Source of the DNA: a virus
Strand: one strand, 5' to 3'
IMG/VR virus record: IMGVR_UViG_3300044839_000009
Span: 1 to 64,000 of that record
Length of the DNA stretch: 64,000 nt
Shown: positions 40,062 to 48,112 of the stretch, piece by piece
How the letters are laid out: each line of letters begins with the position of its first letter
Position numbering within the stretch: position 1 is the first letter of the stretch
Made by a program: the position numbers and the translations under genes
The notes under the pieces: generated by a model
What the model saw: the letters and a program-made list of their open reading frames with translations, nothing else
Told to the model about the DNA's origin: nothing
The model's database searches: none

Positions 40062-41258
40062 TTAGCTGAGTCCGTACCACTGGGAGCCCCAGCCCTGGCT
40101 GGCCAGGGTGGCGTTCATGGTCGACAGCGTGATGCTGGCGGGCAGGGCGGTCCATGTGCTGCTGGTGATGAACCCGATGTTGAGGTGCGGGGCGGTCAGG
40201 TTGGCGTTCGTTGTGATGCCTCCGCCGCTCGCTTTGAAGTTGAAGCTGCCGGTCCAGGTGCCGTTCAGCAGTAGGGCGATGAAGTATTCGCCTGCCGGGG
40301 CGGCGTAGCTGCCGGTAAAGGCTTTGGTCTGGACGGTGGCGCTCATGAAGGCGCTGGACAGGTCTGCGGTCGTTGCCTGCAGCGTGCCGTTGGAGTCGTA
40401 CAGGCCGAGGTAGCAGTTGGTGAATGCGGCGCCGGCGTCGATTGCTGAGATGCCGTACAGGATGTTGCTGAGTGTGGCTGGGCTGCGGAGGACCAGTCGC
40501 TGGAGTGTGATGCGTCCGGCGATCGCGAAGTTGGCGCTGGCCAGTGTGGCGGTGGTTCCCGCGAGGACGGGGTTGTAGGTGGCCCATGTGAGGCCGTTGT
40601 CTGCTGCTACCCAGTTCCCCGATGCGTGGACGTGGCCAGCATCTGCCGCTTTCCCGGTGACGCCGGCCGCTGCGGTGGCTGCGACGGGCTGGATGTCGGT
40701 CGCGGTCCCGTCGAGCTGGACCAAGCCTGCGGCGCCCGTCGTGGCGGTGGGTAGCGCCTGCCAGGTTGCGGCCGACGCGCCGGTGGCACGGGGTACGTAG
40801 CCGGTGGAGGGGGCGCCTGTGACTGCTACGCCGTTCACCTTGGCGACTGTCGGCCCCGGGTAGGTGCCGGTGAGGTCGCCAGTGGCAGAGCCGTTCGGTG
40901 GAACGCTTGCGGGGTCCTGCCAGGTGGCGGCCGTACTGGAGGTGGCGGCGATGACCCGCCCGGTTGCCGGGGTGCCGCTCACGGTGACGCCGTTGACCTT
41001 CGCCACCGTGGGCGCCGGGTAGGTACCCGACAGATCCCCGGACGCCGCCCCGGTGGATCCGTTACTCATCGTCATACCGCTGGCCGGCCACGCGCCAGCG
41101 GCCTTCGGGCCGTAGACGACGATCGACGCCGGATAGCTGGCGATGTCGACGTAGAAGTCACCGTCGAAGCCGACGGTGTTCGACGGTGCCCCACTACCGC
41201 TGAGCCAGCCCGAGCCGCGAGGGCCCGAGGTGCCGTTGGAGGAGATGGTCACGGACAT
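40062..41258 (-). CDS. Tail fibre/minor tail protein
   Basis: 398 aa from the ATG at 41258. Two copies of GDL[ST]GTYP[AG]PTVAKVNGV alternate with linkers, then AAGLVQLDGTATDIQPV and a DAGHVHASG motif. The C-terminal 180 residues form a beta-sandwich. The N-terminus is near-identical in layout to the neighbouring 541-aa protein (GSGAPSNTVGFDGDFYVDIASYP), so the two are paralogues. Confidence 0.75.
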   Translation of the reverse strand: MSVTISSNGTSGPRGSGWLSGSGAPSNTVGFDGDFYVDIASYPASIVVYGPKAAGAWPASGMTMSNGSTGAASGDLSGTYPAPTVAKVNGVTVSGTPATGRVIAATSSTAATWQDPASVPPNGSATGDLTGTYPGPTVAKVNGVAVTGAPSTGYVPRATGASAATWQALPTATTGAAGLVQLDGTATDIQPVAATAAAGVTGKAADAGHVHASGNWVAADNGLTWATYNPVLAGTTATLASANFAIAGRITLQRLVLRSPATLSNILYGISAIDAGAAFTNCYLGLYDSNGTLQATTADLSSAFMSATVQTKAFTGSYAAPAGEYFIALLLNGTWTGSFNFKASGGGITTNANLTAPHLNIGFITSSTWTALPASITLSTMNATLASQGWGSQWYGLS

Positions 41259-41276
41259 TGCGAGCCGCACCTCCCC

Positions 41277-42902
41277 CTAGGCAACGGCGGCCCAGAAGCC
41301 GGACGCCAACGTGTTGGCGGATGGCGTGAGGGTCGGCAGTGAGGTGCGGGTCGTGCCGTTGGTCGCGAACCTCGCTGCCGACGCCGTCACGCCGACGTTG
41401 ATGAGCGTTCCGATGCCGGTGATGCCGACTCCGGCAGGTCGCGGCATCTGAGGCGCGGTGGCTGCAACGAACACGAATGCGACCCAGTAGAGGCTGCCGG
41501 CGGTAAGCGATGCCGCCATGGCCGTGGCCTTGGTGCCGGTGGAGAGAACATCGGAGTCCACGCCGGCCGATGCCAGCAACGTGCCGCTGGAGTTGTAGAT
41601 GCCGACGAAGTTCTGACCTGCGGTTGGCGTCACTGCCACCGACGAGACGTGCCAGTACAGGGTGGTGCTGGTGAACGTCTCAGCTGGGTAGATGGCGCTC
41701 AGGAACAGCGTCTGACTGGTCGCAGTCGCAGTGTTAGCAGCAGAGGCCGGGTCGAAGGTCCACGCCTTGACGTTGCTGTTGATCGGCTGCGGACTGCCGA
41801 AAGCGTTGGCGGATGTGGCCAGGTTCCCGGTGAGCTTCCCGCCGGCCAATGCCAGGTAGGTGGCGTCGTTGTAGGACTTGCGGGCGAGGGATGTGCCGCC
41901 TGCGGGGTCGGCTGATGCTGCGGGGGCCGCGGTGAAGGTGTTGGCGCCGCCCCAGGTCTGGTTTCCGGCGAGGAGTCCGACGCCGGTGGTGGGGTGTACG
42001 TGACCAGCATCGGCTGCGAGTCCGACCGCGCCGGCGGCTTGCGTGCCGAGCGCGGCGATGTCGCCTGCGGTGCCGTCGAGCTGCACGATGCCTGCGGTCG
42101 AGGTGCTGGCGGTGGGGAGTGTCGGGGTTCCGTGGGCGTGGTCGGAGTGGGCGACGGTGGCTGCGGTGCCGTTGGCGGAGGCCGCGGCGAACGTGGTCTG
42201 GGCCGTGACCGCGCCGAAGCCTTCACGGGCGTGGACGTGATCGGAGGCCGCGAACGTGGTGGCGACGCCGGTCGCCTGGGTGCTGGTGACGGCGGATGCG
42301 GCGGGGGCTGCGGCGGCGGCCATCGGGTGGACGTGGTCGCCGCGGGCCGGGGTCGTGGCGGTGCCGACGGCTGCGGCGGTGCCGATTGCTTCGGTGGTGG
42401 CGGGTGCGCTGCCGGTGAGGGCGACGCTGCCGTGGGTGTGGTCGCCGCGCGAGTACGTGTTGGCGGCGCCCGCACCGGATGCCTGACTGTAGGCGGTTTC
42501 GGCGGTGACCGTTGTCGCGGCTGAGGCTGAGCCTGAGGGGGTCTGCCAGGTGGCGGCGGTAGTGGATGTCGCGGTGGGCACCTGCCCGGCCTGGGGTGTG
42601 CCGGTGACGGCGATCCCGTTGACCTTGGCGACGGCCGGGTTGGGGTAGGTGCCGGTGAGGTCGCCGCCTGCTGGGCCGGTCGCACCGTTGGTCATGGTGA
42701 CGCCGCTGGCCGGCCATGCTCCGGCCGCCTTGGGCCCGTAGAACGTGACGGCGGTCGGGTAGGTGGCGATGTCGACGTACATGTCGCCGTTGATGCCGAC
42801 CGTGCTGGCGGGCGCGCCGGAGCCGTTGAGGACCGAGTAGCCGCGCGGGCCGCTGGTGCCGCCTGCGGAGACGACGACTACGACGTCACTGATGACGGTC
42901 AC
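41277..42902 (-). CDS. Long tail fibre with repeated His-loop motifs
   Basis: 541 aa from the GTG at 42902. N-terminal anchor GSGAPASTVGINGDMYVDIATYP, a GDLTGTYPNPAVAKVNGIAV repeat, then several short repeats ending GDHTHG, GDHVHP, SDHVHAR, SDHAHG and AGHVHP. The C-terminal 170 residues are a beta-sandwich similar to that of the 398-aa paralogue. The DHxH repeats suggest a metal-stabilised trimeric shaft. Confidence 0.75.
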   Translation of the reverse strand: MTVISDVVVVVSAGGTSGPRGYSVLNGSGAPASTVGINGDMYVDIATYPTAVTFYGPKAAGAWPASGVTMTNGATGPAGGDLTGTYPNPAVAKVNGIAVTGTPQAGQVPTATSTTAATWQTPSGSASAATTVTAETAYSQASGAGAANTYSRGDHTHGSVALTGSAPATTEAIGTAAAVGTATTPARGDHVHPMAAAAAPAASAVTSTQATGVATTFAASDHVHAREGFGAVTAQTTFAAASANGTAATVAHSDHAHGTPTLPTASTSTAGIVQLDGTAGDIAALGTQAAGAVGLAADAGHVHPTTGVGLLAGNQTWGGANTFTAAPAASADPAGGTSLARKSYNDATYLALAGGKLTGNLATSANAFGSPQPINSNVKAWTFDPASAANTATATSQTLFLSAIYPAETFTSTTLYWHVSSVAVTPTAGQNFVGIYNSSGTLLASAGVDSDVLSTGTKATAMAASLTAGSLYWVAFVFVAATAPQMPRPAGVGITGIGTLINVGVTASAARFATNGTTRTSLPTLTPSANTLASGFWAAVA

Positions 42903-42910
42903 GGCACCCC

Positions 42911-43282
42911 CTACGGTTGTGCGACGGGGTTGGCGTAGAACGTCCCGGCGACGAGGCAGGTGGCGTCGGTGAGGGCCTGGTCCATCCACAGCGCGTAGGG
43001 CTTGCCGCCTGCGGGGACGGCTGCCGTTGCGGTGGGGCTGAGGACGACTTGGACGGTGGCGGCGACGGTGTCGATGACCATGTAGCCGTAGGCGTTGGCC
43101 GCAGCGCTGGTCACGGACCAGATGACGGTGCCGCTGGTGGCGGTGGTGGTGCGCACGACGAACTCGAACGTCTTGTTCGTGATCGTCATCGGGGTGCCGT
43201 CGGCGTTTTTGAGGACGAACGTCGCAGCCCACTGACCCCCGGCTGAGGCGGACACGTTCCACTGGTTCGGCAGTGCCGCCAC
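42911..43282 (-). CDS. Small beta-rich structural protein
   Basis: 123 aa. Starts LPNQWNVSASAGGQWAATFVLKNADGTPM and is beta-rich with PYALWMDQALTDATCLVAGTF near the end. The pattern resembles BppU-type N-terminal baseplate domains found beside fibres. The family assignment is tentative. Confidence 0.6.
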   Translation of the reverse strand: MAALPNQWNVSASAGGQWAATFVLKNADGTPMTITNKTFEFVVRTTTATSGTVIWSVTSAAANAYGYMVIDTVAATVQVVLSPTATAAVPAGGKPYALWMDQALTDATCLVAGTFYANPVAQP

Positions 43283-43286
43283 AGCG

Positions 43287-43466
43287 TCACCGCCTCTCGT
43301 TGTGCTCCCGGCCGTCGAGCGAGTGGTGGACGATGAGCCAGCCCATCGACCCGTCGTCGCGTTTCACCGGTAGGACGTCGGGGCCGCACAGGCAGTCGGG
43401 TTCGTCGCTGGCCCGGTCGTGCTCGATGACGTCACCGACGGGCGAGACGTGCAAGATGTTGCTCAC
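43287..43466 (-). CDS. Small protein of the CxCGP...HHSLDGRE family
   Basis: 59 aa from a GTG that overlaps the upstream stop (GTGA). HVSPVGDVIEHD, CLCGPDVLP and WLIVHHSLDGREHNE define a small conserved actinophage family; a divergent second copy is at 14695. Function unknown. Confidence 0.65.
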   Translation of the reverse strand: MSNILHVSPVGDVIEHDRASDEPDCLCGPDVLPVKRDDGSMGWLIVHHSLDGREHNERR

Positions 43467-43615
43467 GACAGGTGCTGGACGGCGTGCACGAGGAACGGGA
43501 ACACCCAGGCGGCGAGCCCGGCCCAGGCGATGCGGTCGCGGAGTACGCCGTTGGGGAGGAACGCGGCGAGGATCAGCAGGACGAAGGCCAGCAGGTAGCA
43601 GAGGAGTTCAAGCAT
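43463..43615 (-). CDS. Small membrane protein
   Basis: 50 aa with two membrane helices (LELLCYLLAFVLLILAAFLP and AWAGLAAWVFPFLVHAV) around a short basic loop. Overlaps both neighbours by a few bases. A second holin-like or membrane accessory protein is possible. Confidence 0.65.
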   Translation of the reverse strand: MLELLCYLLAFVLLILAAFLPNGVLRDRIAWAGLAAWVFPFLVHAVQHLS

Positions 43616-43811
43616 CAGCGGCCTCCGGGTGGGCGGCGGCGAGGTGCTCGCGGATCACTTCACGCAGAGCGTCCTCGGAGATTGAGAGGTTCAGGGTGAG
43701 CGCCTTGGTGCCGTCCGGGCCATCGCTGCTGCTCTGAATCGGGAGCGTGATCAGCTCGGAGCACACGGGGCACGGGACGCTGAGGTTGGGGAGTGAGCCC
43801 GAGGCGGCCAC
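43608..43811 (-). CDS. Small CxxC protein
   Basis: 67 aa. VPCPVCSELITLPIQ is followed by a strand (LTLNLSI) and a helix DALREVIREHLAAAH, the order of small zinc-finger-like phage proteins of the CPVC...H...H type. Function unknown. Confidence 0.6.
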   Translation of the reverse strand: MAASGSLPNLSVPCPVCSELITLPIQSSSDGPDGTKALTLNLSISEDALREVIREHLAAAHPEAADA

Positions 43812-43853
43812 GGGTGCCTCCCATCGGCGGGTGTACGGCGCGTAGGCGGCGGG

Positions 43854-44105
43854 TCATGTGCGTCGCCGGTAGGGGCCCGACGCGATGGCGGCGAGGGCTT
43901 CGCTGTTACCCGCCCGGCGCAGGGCCCGCCGGAGTGTCCCGTCTGGGCCGCCCTCGACGGTCGCCGCGAGCTGCTTGTTGAGCGCGACCATCTCGCACAC
44001 CGGGCAGTGCTCGCAGCCGATGTGTGTCGGCAGCCAGTGCCCGCAGTCCGGGCAGACGATGTCGACGCGATTAGCGACACCGGGCTTGCGCGTGCAGTAC
44101 GTCAT
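43854..44105 (-). CDS. Zinc-ribbon protein
   Basis: 83 aa. CPDCGHWLPTHIGCEHCPVC supplies cysteines for one or two zinc sites; a helical, Arg-rich half follows (GTLRRALRRAGNSEALAAIASGPYRRR). Probably nucleic-acid binding. First of several zinc-binding small proteins in this stretch. Confidence 0.65.
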   Translation of the reverse strand: MTYCTRKPGVANRVDIVCPDCGHWLPTHIGCEHCPVCEMVALNKQLAATVEGGPDGTLRRALRRAGNSEALAAIASGPYRRRT

Positions 44106-44129
44106 GCGGGTCTCCAGGGGTTGCGGTGG

Positions 44130-44180
44130 CCCCGGCGCCTGGAACGCCGGGGCTACCTACCCGCCGCGATCAACGGCGGG
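44130..44180. terminator. Two adjacent hairpins
   Basis: CCCCGGCG/CGCCGGGG (44130-44152) and CCCGCCG/CGGCGGG (44160-44180). They separate the 44.1-kb and 44.7-kb genes. No further gene is visible between 44106 and 44282. Confidence 0.5.
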
Positions 44181-44282
44181 CGAAGGGGGAAGATCGGGCG
44201 CCGCTCCGGAGTCACCGGTGCTGGCCAGCGTGCGGGCCGCCCTTGAGGCAGACCCAGCGGCGCCCGCGACTTGGGGTGGCGG

Positions 44283-44681
44283 TCAGGCGCCCGTCGGCCT
44301 GGTGCTCGGGCCGGGGATGAACAGCGGCGCGTAGGGAGCGCCGGGATACCCCCAGGCGATCTTGCGCTCGCGCCACAGCTGGTCGAACTCGTTGCCCTGC
44401 TCCTCGCTGAGGTGCTGGGTGTAGAACTTGCCGTGCCCAGTGCCCACGTACAGCTTGTACGACTTATCGGTGGGGCCGATCTCGGTGCCTTCGCGGACGG
44501 CCTGCATGAAGTCGTCCGGGCTCATGGAGCCGCAGTAGCTACAGCCCCGCGCCTGGCCGACGAGGCCATGTCCCGACTCGTAGGTGTCGAGGTCCGTGCC
44601 GCTTCCGACGAACGGGGAGTCCGGGTCGGCGTGACCGTTCTCGACGCGGCGAGGGCAGGTGTGCCGGTTGTCGGTGGGCAT
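44283..44681 (-). CDS. Hypothetical protein
   Basis: 132 aa. Contains CSYCGSMSPDDFMQAVREGTEIGPTDKSYKLYV and later FDQLWRERKIAWGYPGAPYAPLF. The CxxC and a nearby histidine and cysteine (GHADP, HTCPRR) may bind metal. I recognise no named family. Confidence 0.6.
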   Translation of the reverse strand: MPTDNRHTCPRRVENGHADPDSPFVGSGTDLDTYESGHGLVGQARGCSYCGSMSPDDFMQAVREGTEIGPTDKSYKLYVGTGHGKFYTQHLSEEQGNEFDQLWRERKIAWGYPGAPYAPLFIPGPSTRPTGA

Positions 44682-44758
44682 CAGGCCACCGCCCTTCGGT
44701 CGATTGGGGCCCGCCGCCCGGGGGCTCGGGTGAAGTGCCGGGCAGCGGGGGTAAGGGG

Positions 44759-44823
44759 CGGCACCGCCCGGAGTTGAACCGGCCTCCCGATCCTGGTCGG
44801 GCGCGCGGCGGCGCTACGGTGCC
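44759..44823 (-). tRNA. Truncated tRNA-like gene
   Basis: On the minus strand, GGCACCG/CGGTGCC forms a perfect acceptor, U-A follows, and CCGG-TTCAACT-CCGG is a T-arm. The D-arm is reduced to GCGC-CGCC-GCGC, and the central stem CCCGA/TCGGG has a 6-nt loop without the invariant U33. At about 65 nt it is shorter than a tRNA. A decayed tRNA or tRNA mimic. Confidence 0.45.
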
Positions 44824-44829
44824 AAGTTG

Positions 44830-44925
44830 TGGAGCCGACCGGATTTGAACCGGCGACCTCTCCGTTTGGACTCCAGCAGATGCGGGAGTGGGCCCAAGTG
44901 CTCTACCAAGCTGAGCTACGGCTCC
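44830..44925 (-). tRNA. tRNA-Trp(CCA)-like gene with insertion in the anticodon arm
   Basis: Acceptor GGAGCCG/CGGCTCC, D-arm GCTC-AGCTTGGTA-GAGC and T-arm GCCGG-TTCAAAT-CCGGT are well formed. The 3' side of the anticodon arm reads GTCCAAA-CGGAG-AGGTC, i.e. loop with CCA (Trp) and a normal variable loop. On the 5' side, about 22 extra nt lie between CTTGG and that loop and form their own ACTCC/GGAGT stem. Not a standard bacterial intron. It lies 6 bp from the truncated tRNA-like gene. Confidence 0.6.
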
Positions 44926-45055
44926 GGCCCCCGTCGGGGCCACACCTTGCGGCGCGCCTCAATCGTAGTGGTGGGCCGGGCGTCTCAGGTCCCGGCCAAC
45001 GGGGCGCGCGCTACCGCAAGGGCGCGAGCCCCAGCCCCGCGAACGGGGCAGTCTG

Positions 45056-45280
45056 TTAGGCCGCCGCGTAGGAGCGGCGGGCCTTCTCCCGGGTGGCCTT
45101 CTCCGCGCGGATCACATCGATGGCGCGGAAGAGGGGCCGCCCGTTGCGATCCCGGGCGGCGACTTCCAAGCGCCCGCGGTACCGCCAGTTGTGCACGACG
45201 TTCGGCGTGACCTGAGCGGCCTCAGCGGCTTCGGCGACGTTCCACAGGGTGGCCTGCAGGTCCACCGACAGATCAACCAC
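45056..45280 (-). CDS. Helix-turn-helix (HTH_17/MerR-like) protein
   Basis: 74 aa from the GTG at 45280 with GGAGG 6 nt upstream. TLWNVAEAAEAAQVTPNVVHNWRYRGRLEVAARDRNGRPLFRAIDV is a MerR-like/excisionase-type HTH ending in a PLFRAIDV wing. Could be a small transcription regulator of the right half. A CCCCG-CGAA-CGGGG hairpin lies just downstream. Confidence 0.7.
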   Translation of the reverse strand: MVDLSVDLQATLWNVAEAAEAAQVTPNVVHNWRYRGRLEVAARDRNGRPLFRAIDVIRAEKATREKARRSYAAA

Positions 45281-45311
45281 GATGCACCTCCATGCCGTGC
45301 GGTTGACATGC

Positions 45312-45341
45312 AAAAAGACCCCGCATCTCGCGATGTCGGGG
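45312..45341 (-). terminator. Rho-independent terminator with T-tract
   Basis: CCCCG-CATC...GATG-CGGGG with one bulge, followed on the minus strand by CTTTTTG. It ends the operon whose last gene stops at 45404. Confidence 0.7.
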
Positions 45342-45403
45342 CCTTCCGTAAGTCTGCGGGCATGCCGCTTGTGACCCCAGATTCACGCATGAGAGCGAAA
45401 AAA

Positions 45404-46147
45404 TCAAGCTGCTGCCAGGATCGACTTGTTCATGGCCTTGACATACGAGTCGTACTCGATGCTGGTCATGATCCGTTGGCAGTCTGGGTTGCGGCATTCG
45501 ATGTATGGCAAGTCATTGACGAGCCGCAGCTCACGGGACTCCACCAGCCATGGGCCGTGGCACCTTGGGCACGGGGCGAGGCGTCGCACTTCACGCTGCT
45601 CATCCTGCTTCGTGAAGTGAATGGCAGTCCAGTACCAGCCAGTTACCTGCCCGCCCGGGTTGGCGTTGTCGCGGCCGTGCAGCTCCCATGCGGCGGGGTG
45701 GCTCTGCATGGCCCAGTCCCAGTGAATGGCAAGAGCGCCAGCGATTCCAGCGATGCGCTTGTCCTCGTTGGCGGTGGTGCCCGGGCCAGCTTCGCGGTCT
45801 GCCGACCAGATGCCGCGCAGCTTGAGGATGTCAGCCTGCAGTTCGGCCATCTCGCCGACGATCCGATCGATGAGGAGCCGGGAGGCTTGGCCGGGCCAGG
45901 ATGCGACGGTGACGCGCCCGATGGTTCCGGTGAGCTTGGTCGGCGTGCCTTCCAGGGCTTCGTCGCGGACTTCGGTGAGGAGCTTGGGGAGTTCGCTGAG
46001 TTGCCAGCGGGTGCGGTCTACACAGCCGAAGCACTGGACGTCTTGGCCCCAAGAGGGCTGGATGTGATGTTCGGTGCCTTTAGCGGAGAGGGCTTCTTCG
46101 GCTTTACGCCACGCGGTGTTGCACGGACCTGGACACACTGCGGGCAC
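45404..46147 (-). CDS. Hypothetical zinc-ribbon protein
   Basis: 247 aa from the GTG at 46147 (GGGAGG upstream). N-terminal CPGPCNTAW, a central CFGCVDRTRW, a helical middle (LLIDRIVGEMAELQADILKL) and a C-terminal CPRCHGPWLV...CRNPDCQRIM ribbon. Such multi-CxxC proteins are common in actinophage replication and early regions. Precise function unknown. Confidence 0.65.
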   Translation of the reverse strand: MPAVCPGPCNTAWRKAEEALSAKGTEHHIQPSWGQDVQCFGCVDRTRWQLSELPKLLTEVRDEALEGTPTKLTGTIGRVTVASWPGQASRLLIDRIVGEMAELQADILKLRGIWSADREAGPGTTANEDKRIAGIAGALAIHWDWAMQSHPAAWELHGRDNANPGGQVTGWYWTAIHFTKQDEQREVRRLAPCPRCHGPWLVESRELRLVNDLPYIECRNPDCQRIMTSIEYDSYVKAMNKSILAAA

Positions 46148-46235
46148 GGCGGGCCTCCCGGGGAGCATGCGGCTGCTGTCCCCTATTGTGCACACCCTCG
46201 GTGACAACCCAGGCCACAACCTCACGCGGTGTTGC

Positions 46236-46568
46236 TCACGTCGCTTCCTTCACGTGCCGCGCACTCGGGTCTTGGTACACGATCTCGACGCTTCCGTCGG
46301 CGCGGACGATGGGACGCGAGCTGGCGGCGACCCGGGCGTGCGCGGCGGCGAACTCTTCAACCTCCCGGAGTGACATGCCCTTGGGAAAGGTGATGACGCC
46401 TGCGGCTTCTACGCGCGGGCCTGGCTGACCGAACGCCTGCTTCAGGTTGATGGCGAACCACGCGGCCGTGTTGGGCTCGGGTTCGATGCCGAACAGTTCC
46501 CATTCCAGGATTGCGATCTGCATCCGGTCCGGACGGCATGCGGGCTTCCGGCGGCGGGGCCACCTCAT
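46236..46568 (-). CDS. Hypothetical protein
   Basis: 110 aa from the ATG at 46568, overlapping the previous stop (ATGA). MQIAILEWELFGIEPEPNTAAWFAI is followed by FPKGMSLREVEEFAAAHARV and a beta end. A small alpha/beta protein with no recognised family. Confidence 0.6.
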   Translation of the reverse strand: MRWPRRRKPACRPDRMQIAILEWELFGIEPEPNTAAWFAINLKQAFGQPGPRVEAAGVITFPKGMSLREVEEFAAAHARVAASSRPIVRADGSVEIVYQDPSARHVKEAT

Positions 46569-46942
46569 CGCTGCTCCTTCCGTGGCCGACAGCAGTATTG
46601 CCGGTCGTCGCATTCGTCTACGGGGTGCCAGTCGCCCCGGCAGCCGCAGTCGCAGCCGCCCATCTTGCCTGCGGCCTTGAGCTTCCGCGCCTTCGCCATG
46701 AGGAGGTTTCCCGGGATCGGCCCGAGCGTCTTCTCCAGCTCGGTCTGGACGTCCCACCGCATCCGCCACGTGCCTGTCGGCCCGGCGCGCCGTACTGCGT
46801 CGAGGAACGCTTCGTCGGGGATGTCTTTGCACTGCATGCGACGGCTGCCGACCATACGGATCGTGACGGGCGGCTCGGGCGGCATGACGGGCTGACGCGG
46901 CAGCCAGAGGGTGCCGACGCGGCGGAAGTCGAACGTCATCAC
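46565..46942 (-). CDS. Hypothetical protein with cysteine-rich end
   Basis: 125 aa. A helical body (DEAFLDAVRRAGPTGTWRMRWDV, IPGNLLMAKARKLKAAGK) precedes GGCDCGCRGDW and CDDRQYCC at the C-terminus, a likely zinc site. Overlaps both neighbours by 4 bp. Confidence 0.6.
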   Translation of the reverse strand: MMTFDFRRVGTLWLPRQPVMPPEPPVTIRMVGSRRMQCKDIPDEAFLDAVRRAGPTGTWRMRWDVQTELEKTLGPIPGNLLMAKARKLKAAGKMGGCDCGCRGDWHPVDECDDRQYCCRPRKEQR

Positions 46943-47262
46943 GGCGTCTCCTCGGTCCAGCCATAGCCTTCAGCCCGGCTGACGGGGTGTTTGTCGGTGT
47001 ACGCAGTTTGGTAGCCGTCGCATTTCGTGCAGTGCCTGCGGCGCTTCGGCCTCCCGTCGCTGGGCAGGGGCGCCCAGGGCCCGTAACTGTGGTCGACGCA
47101 GGGCAGCGGTGTCTGCGAAGGATCGTTGAGCCATTCGATGCAGGTCTCGTGAGCACGTAGTCCGCCCCAGTGCGTAAGACCGTCCGGGTCATGCATGCCG
47201 CATATCCGACACGTTCCGGGCGGAGATGGGATTCCGGCCCGGTACCTCGGCAGATGCGTCAC
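46939..47262 (-). CDS. Zinc-finger-like protein with EGYGWTEE tail
   Basis: 107 aa from a GTG overlapping the previous stop. CRICGMHDPDGL and CTKCDGYQTAY are two knuckles. The last residues EGYGWTEETP repeat the tail of the next upstream gene product (EGWGWTEETP), and the DNA encoding both tails is a direct repeat, so this gene probably acquired its end by local duplication. Confidence 0.6.
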   Translation of the reverse strand: MTHLPRYRAGIPSPPGTCRICGMHDPDGLTHWGGLRAHETCIEWLNDPSQTPLPCVDHSYGPWAPLPSDGRPKRRRHCTKCDGYQTAYTDKHPVSRAEGYGWTEETP

Positions 47263-47711
47263 GGCGTCTCCTCGGTCCAGCCCCAGCCTTCGGCGAGGGC
47301 GACGACCGTCGCGCAGTTCCCGCGCCCTTCGGGGACGCCGTCCCAGTTGTGGCAGGTCTCGCAGCCGAACCCGGCCGACTGCAGGCCGCATCCCGGGTTG
47401 ATGACTCTCGTCGTGTACGGGTGCGCTTCGAGGATCTTCCGGTCGCTCGCGATGCGGCGCAGCACCGCATCAGGGTCAGGCAGGAACGCATCGAACGCCG
47501 GGTGCAGCTCGATCCACGAAGCGTGGGTCACCTGCTCCCGCATCTTCGTCCGAGAGCGCAGCACCGGAGCTCCGGCGCGGTTCTCCAGCGCGTGGTAGCC
47601 GCCTTCCGGATCAGTGCGACGAGCCCACATCCATGGGCCCTTCGGCAGCGCGCTGGCTACCATCTCGGCCCGTTTGTGCGCGGCTTCCAGGAACTCGACT
47701 GGTCTGGTCAC
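47259..47711 (-). CDS. DUF6221-like protein (copy 1)
   Basis: 150 aa. VLRRIASDRKILEAH, CGLQSAGFGCETCHNWDG and a VVALAEGWGWTEE end fit the Streptomyces DUF6221 pattern (RIAADRRIL..., CETCH, ...LALPYA). N-terminal VEFLEAAHKRAE is the usual start. Family function unknown. Tandem with a second copy upstream. Confidence 0.65.
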   Translation of the reverse strand: MTRPVEFLEAAHKRAEMVASALPKGPWMWARRTDPEGGYHALENRAGAPVLRSRTKMREQVTHASWIELHPAFDAFLPDPDAVLRRIASDRKILEAHPYTTRVINPGCGLQSAGFGCETCHNWDGVPEGRGNCATVVALAEGWGWTEETP

Positions 47712-48112
47712 TGCTGCTCTTCCTTCCAGCCCCAGCCCTCGGCCATGGCGCGGATGACGGCTTCCAGGACCGCCGTGCGTTCGCGGCCCCGGTCTGACTC
47801 GCCATCCCAGGTGACGCCTTCGGCCTCGTACTCGGCGCGCGCCTTCTCGTACTCGGCGAGGGTCTTCCGGTCGGCGGCGATCCGGCGGAGCGTCGCCTGC
47901 GGGTCGTGGCGGGCGATGTGGGCGACCAGTTCGGGTGCCGTGTATCCGTAGGCGTCAGCGAGGAACGGACCGGGGTGGTTGCTGGCGTCATCGCTGTACA
48001 GTCCGCTGTCCGAACCGCGCCAGCCAGGGGCGCCAGTCTCGGCCGCTGCCGCTTCGGCGTCTCGCTGCGCCGCATCCAGGGCGGCCGCGAGGAAGGCGAG
48101 GGGGTCAGTCAC
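47708..48112 (-). CDS. DUF6221-like protein (copy 2)
   Basis: 134 aa. Shows PLAFLAAALDAAQRDAE, AHIARHDPQATLRRIAADRKTLAEYE and the tail AMAEGWGWKEEQQ. Lacks the CETCH motif of copy 1. The two genes overlap by 4 bp and share the EGWGWxEE tail. Confidence 0.65.
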   Translation of the reverse strand: MTDPLAFLAAALDAAQRDAEAAAAETGAPGWRGSDSGLYSDDASNHPGPFLADAYGYTAPELVAHIARHDPQATLRRIAADRKTLAEYEKARAEYEAEGVTWDGESDRGRERTAVLEAVIRAMAEGWGWKEEQQ

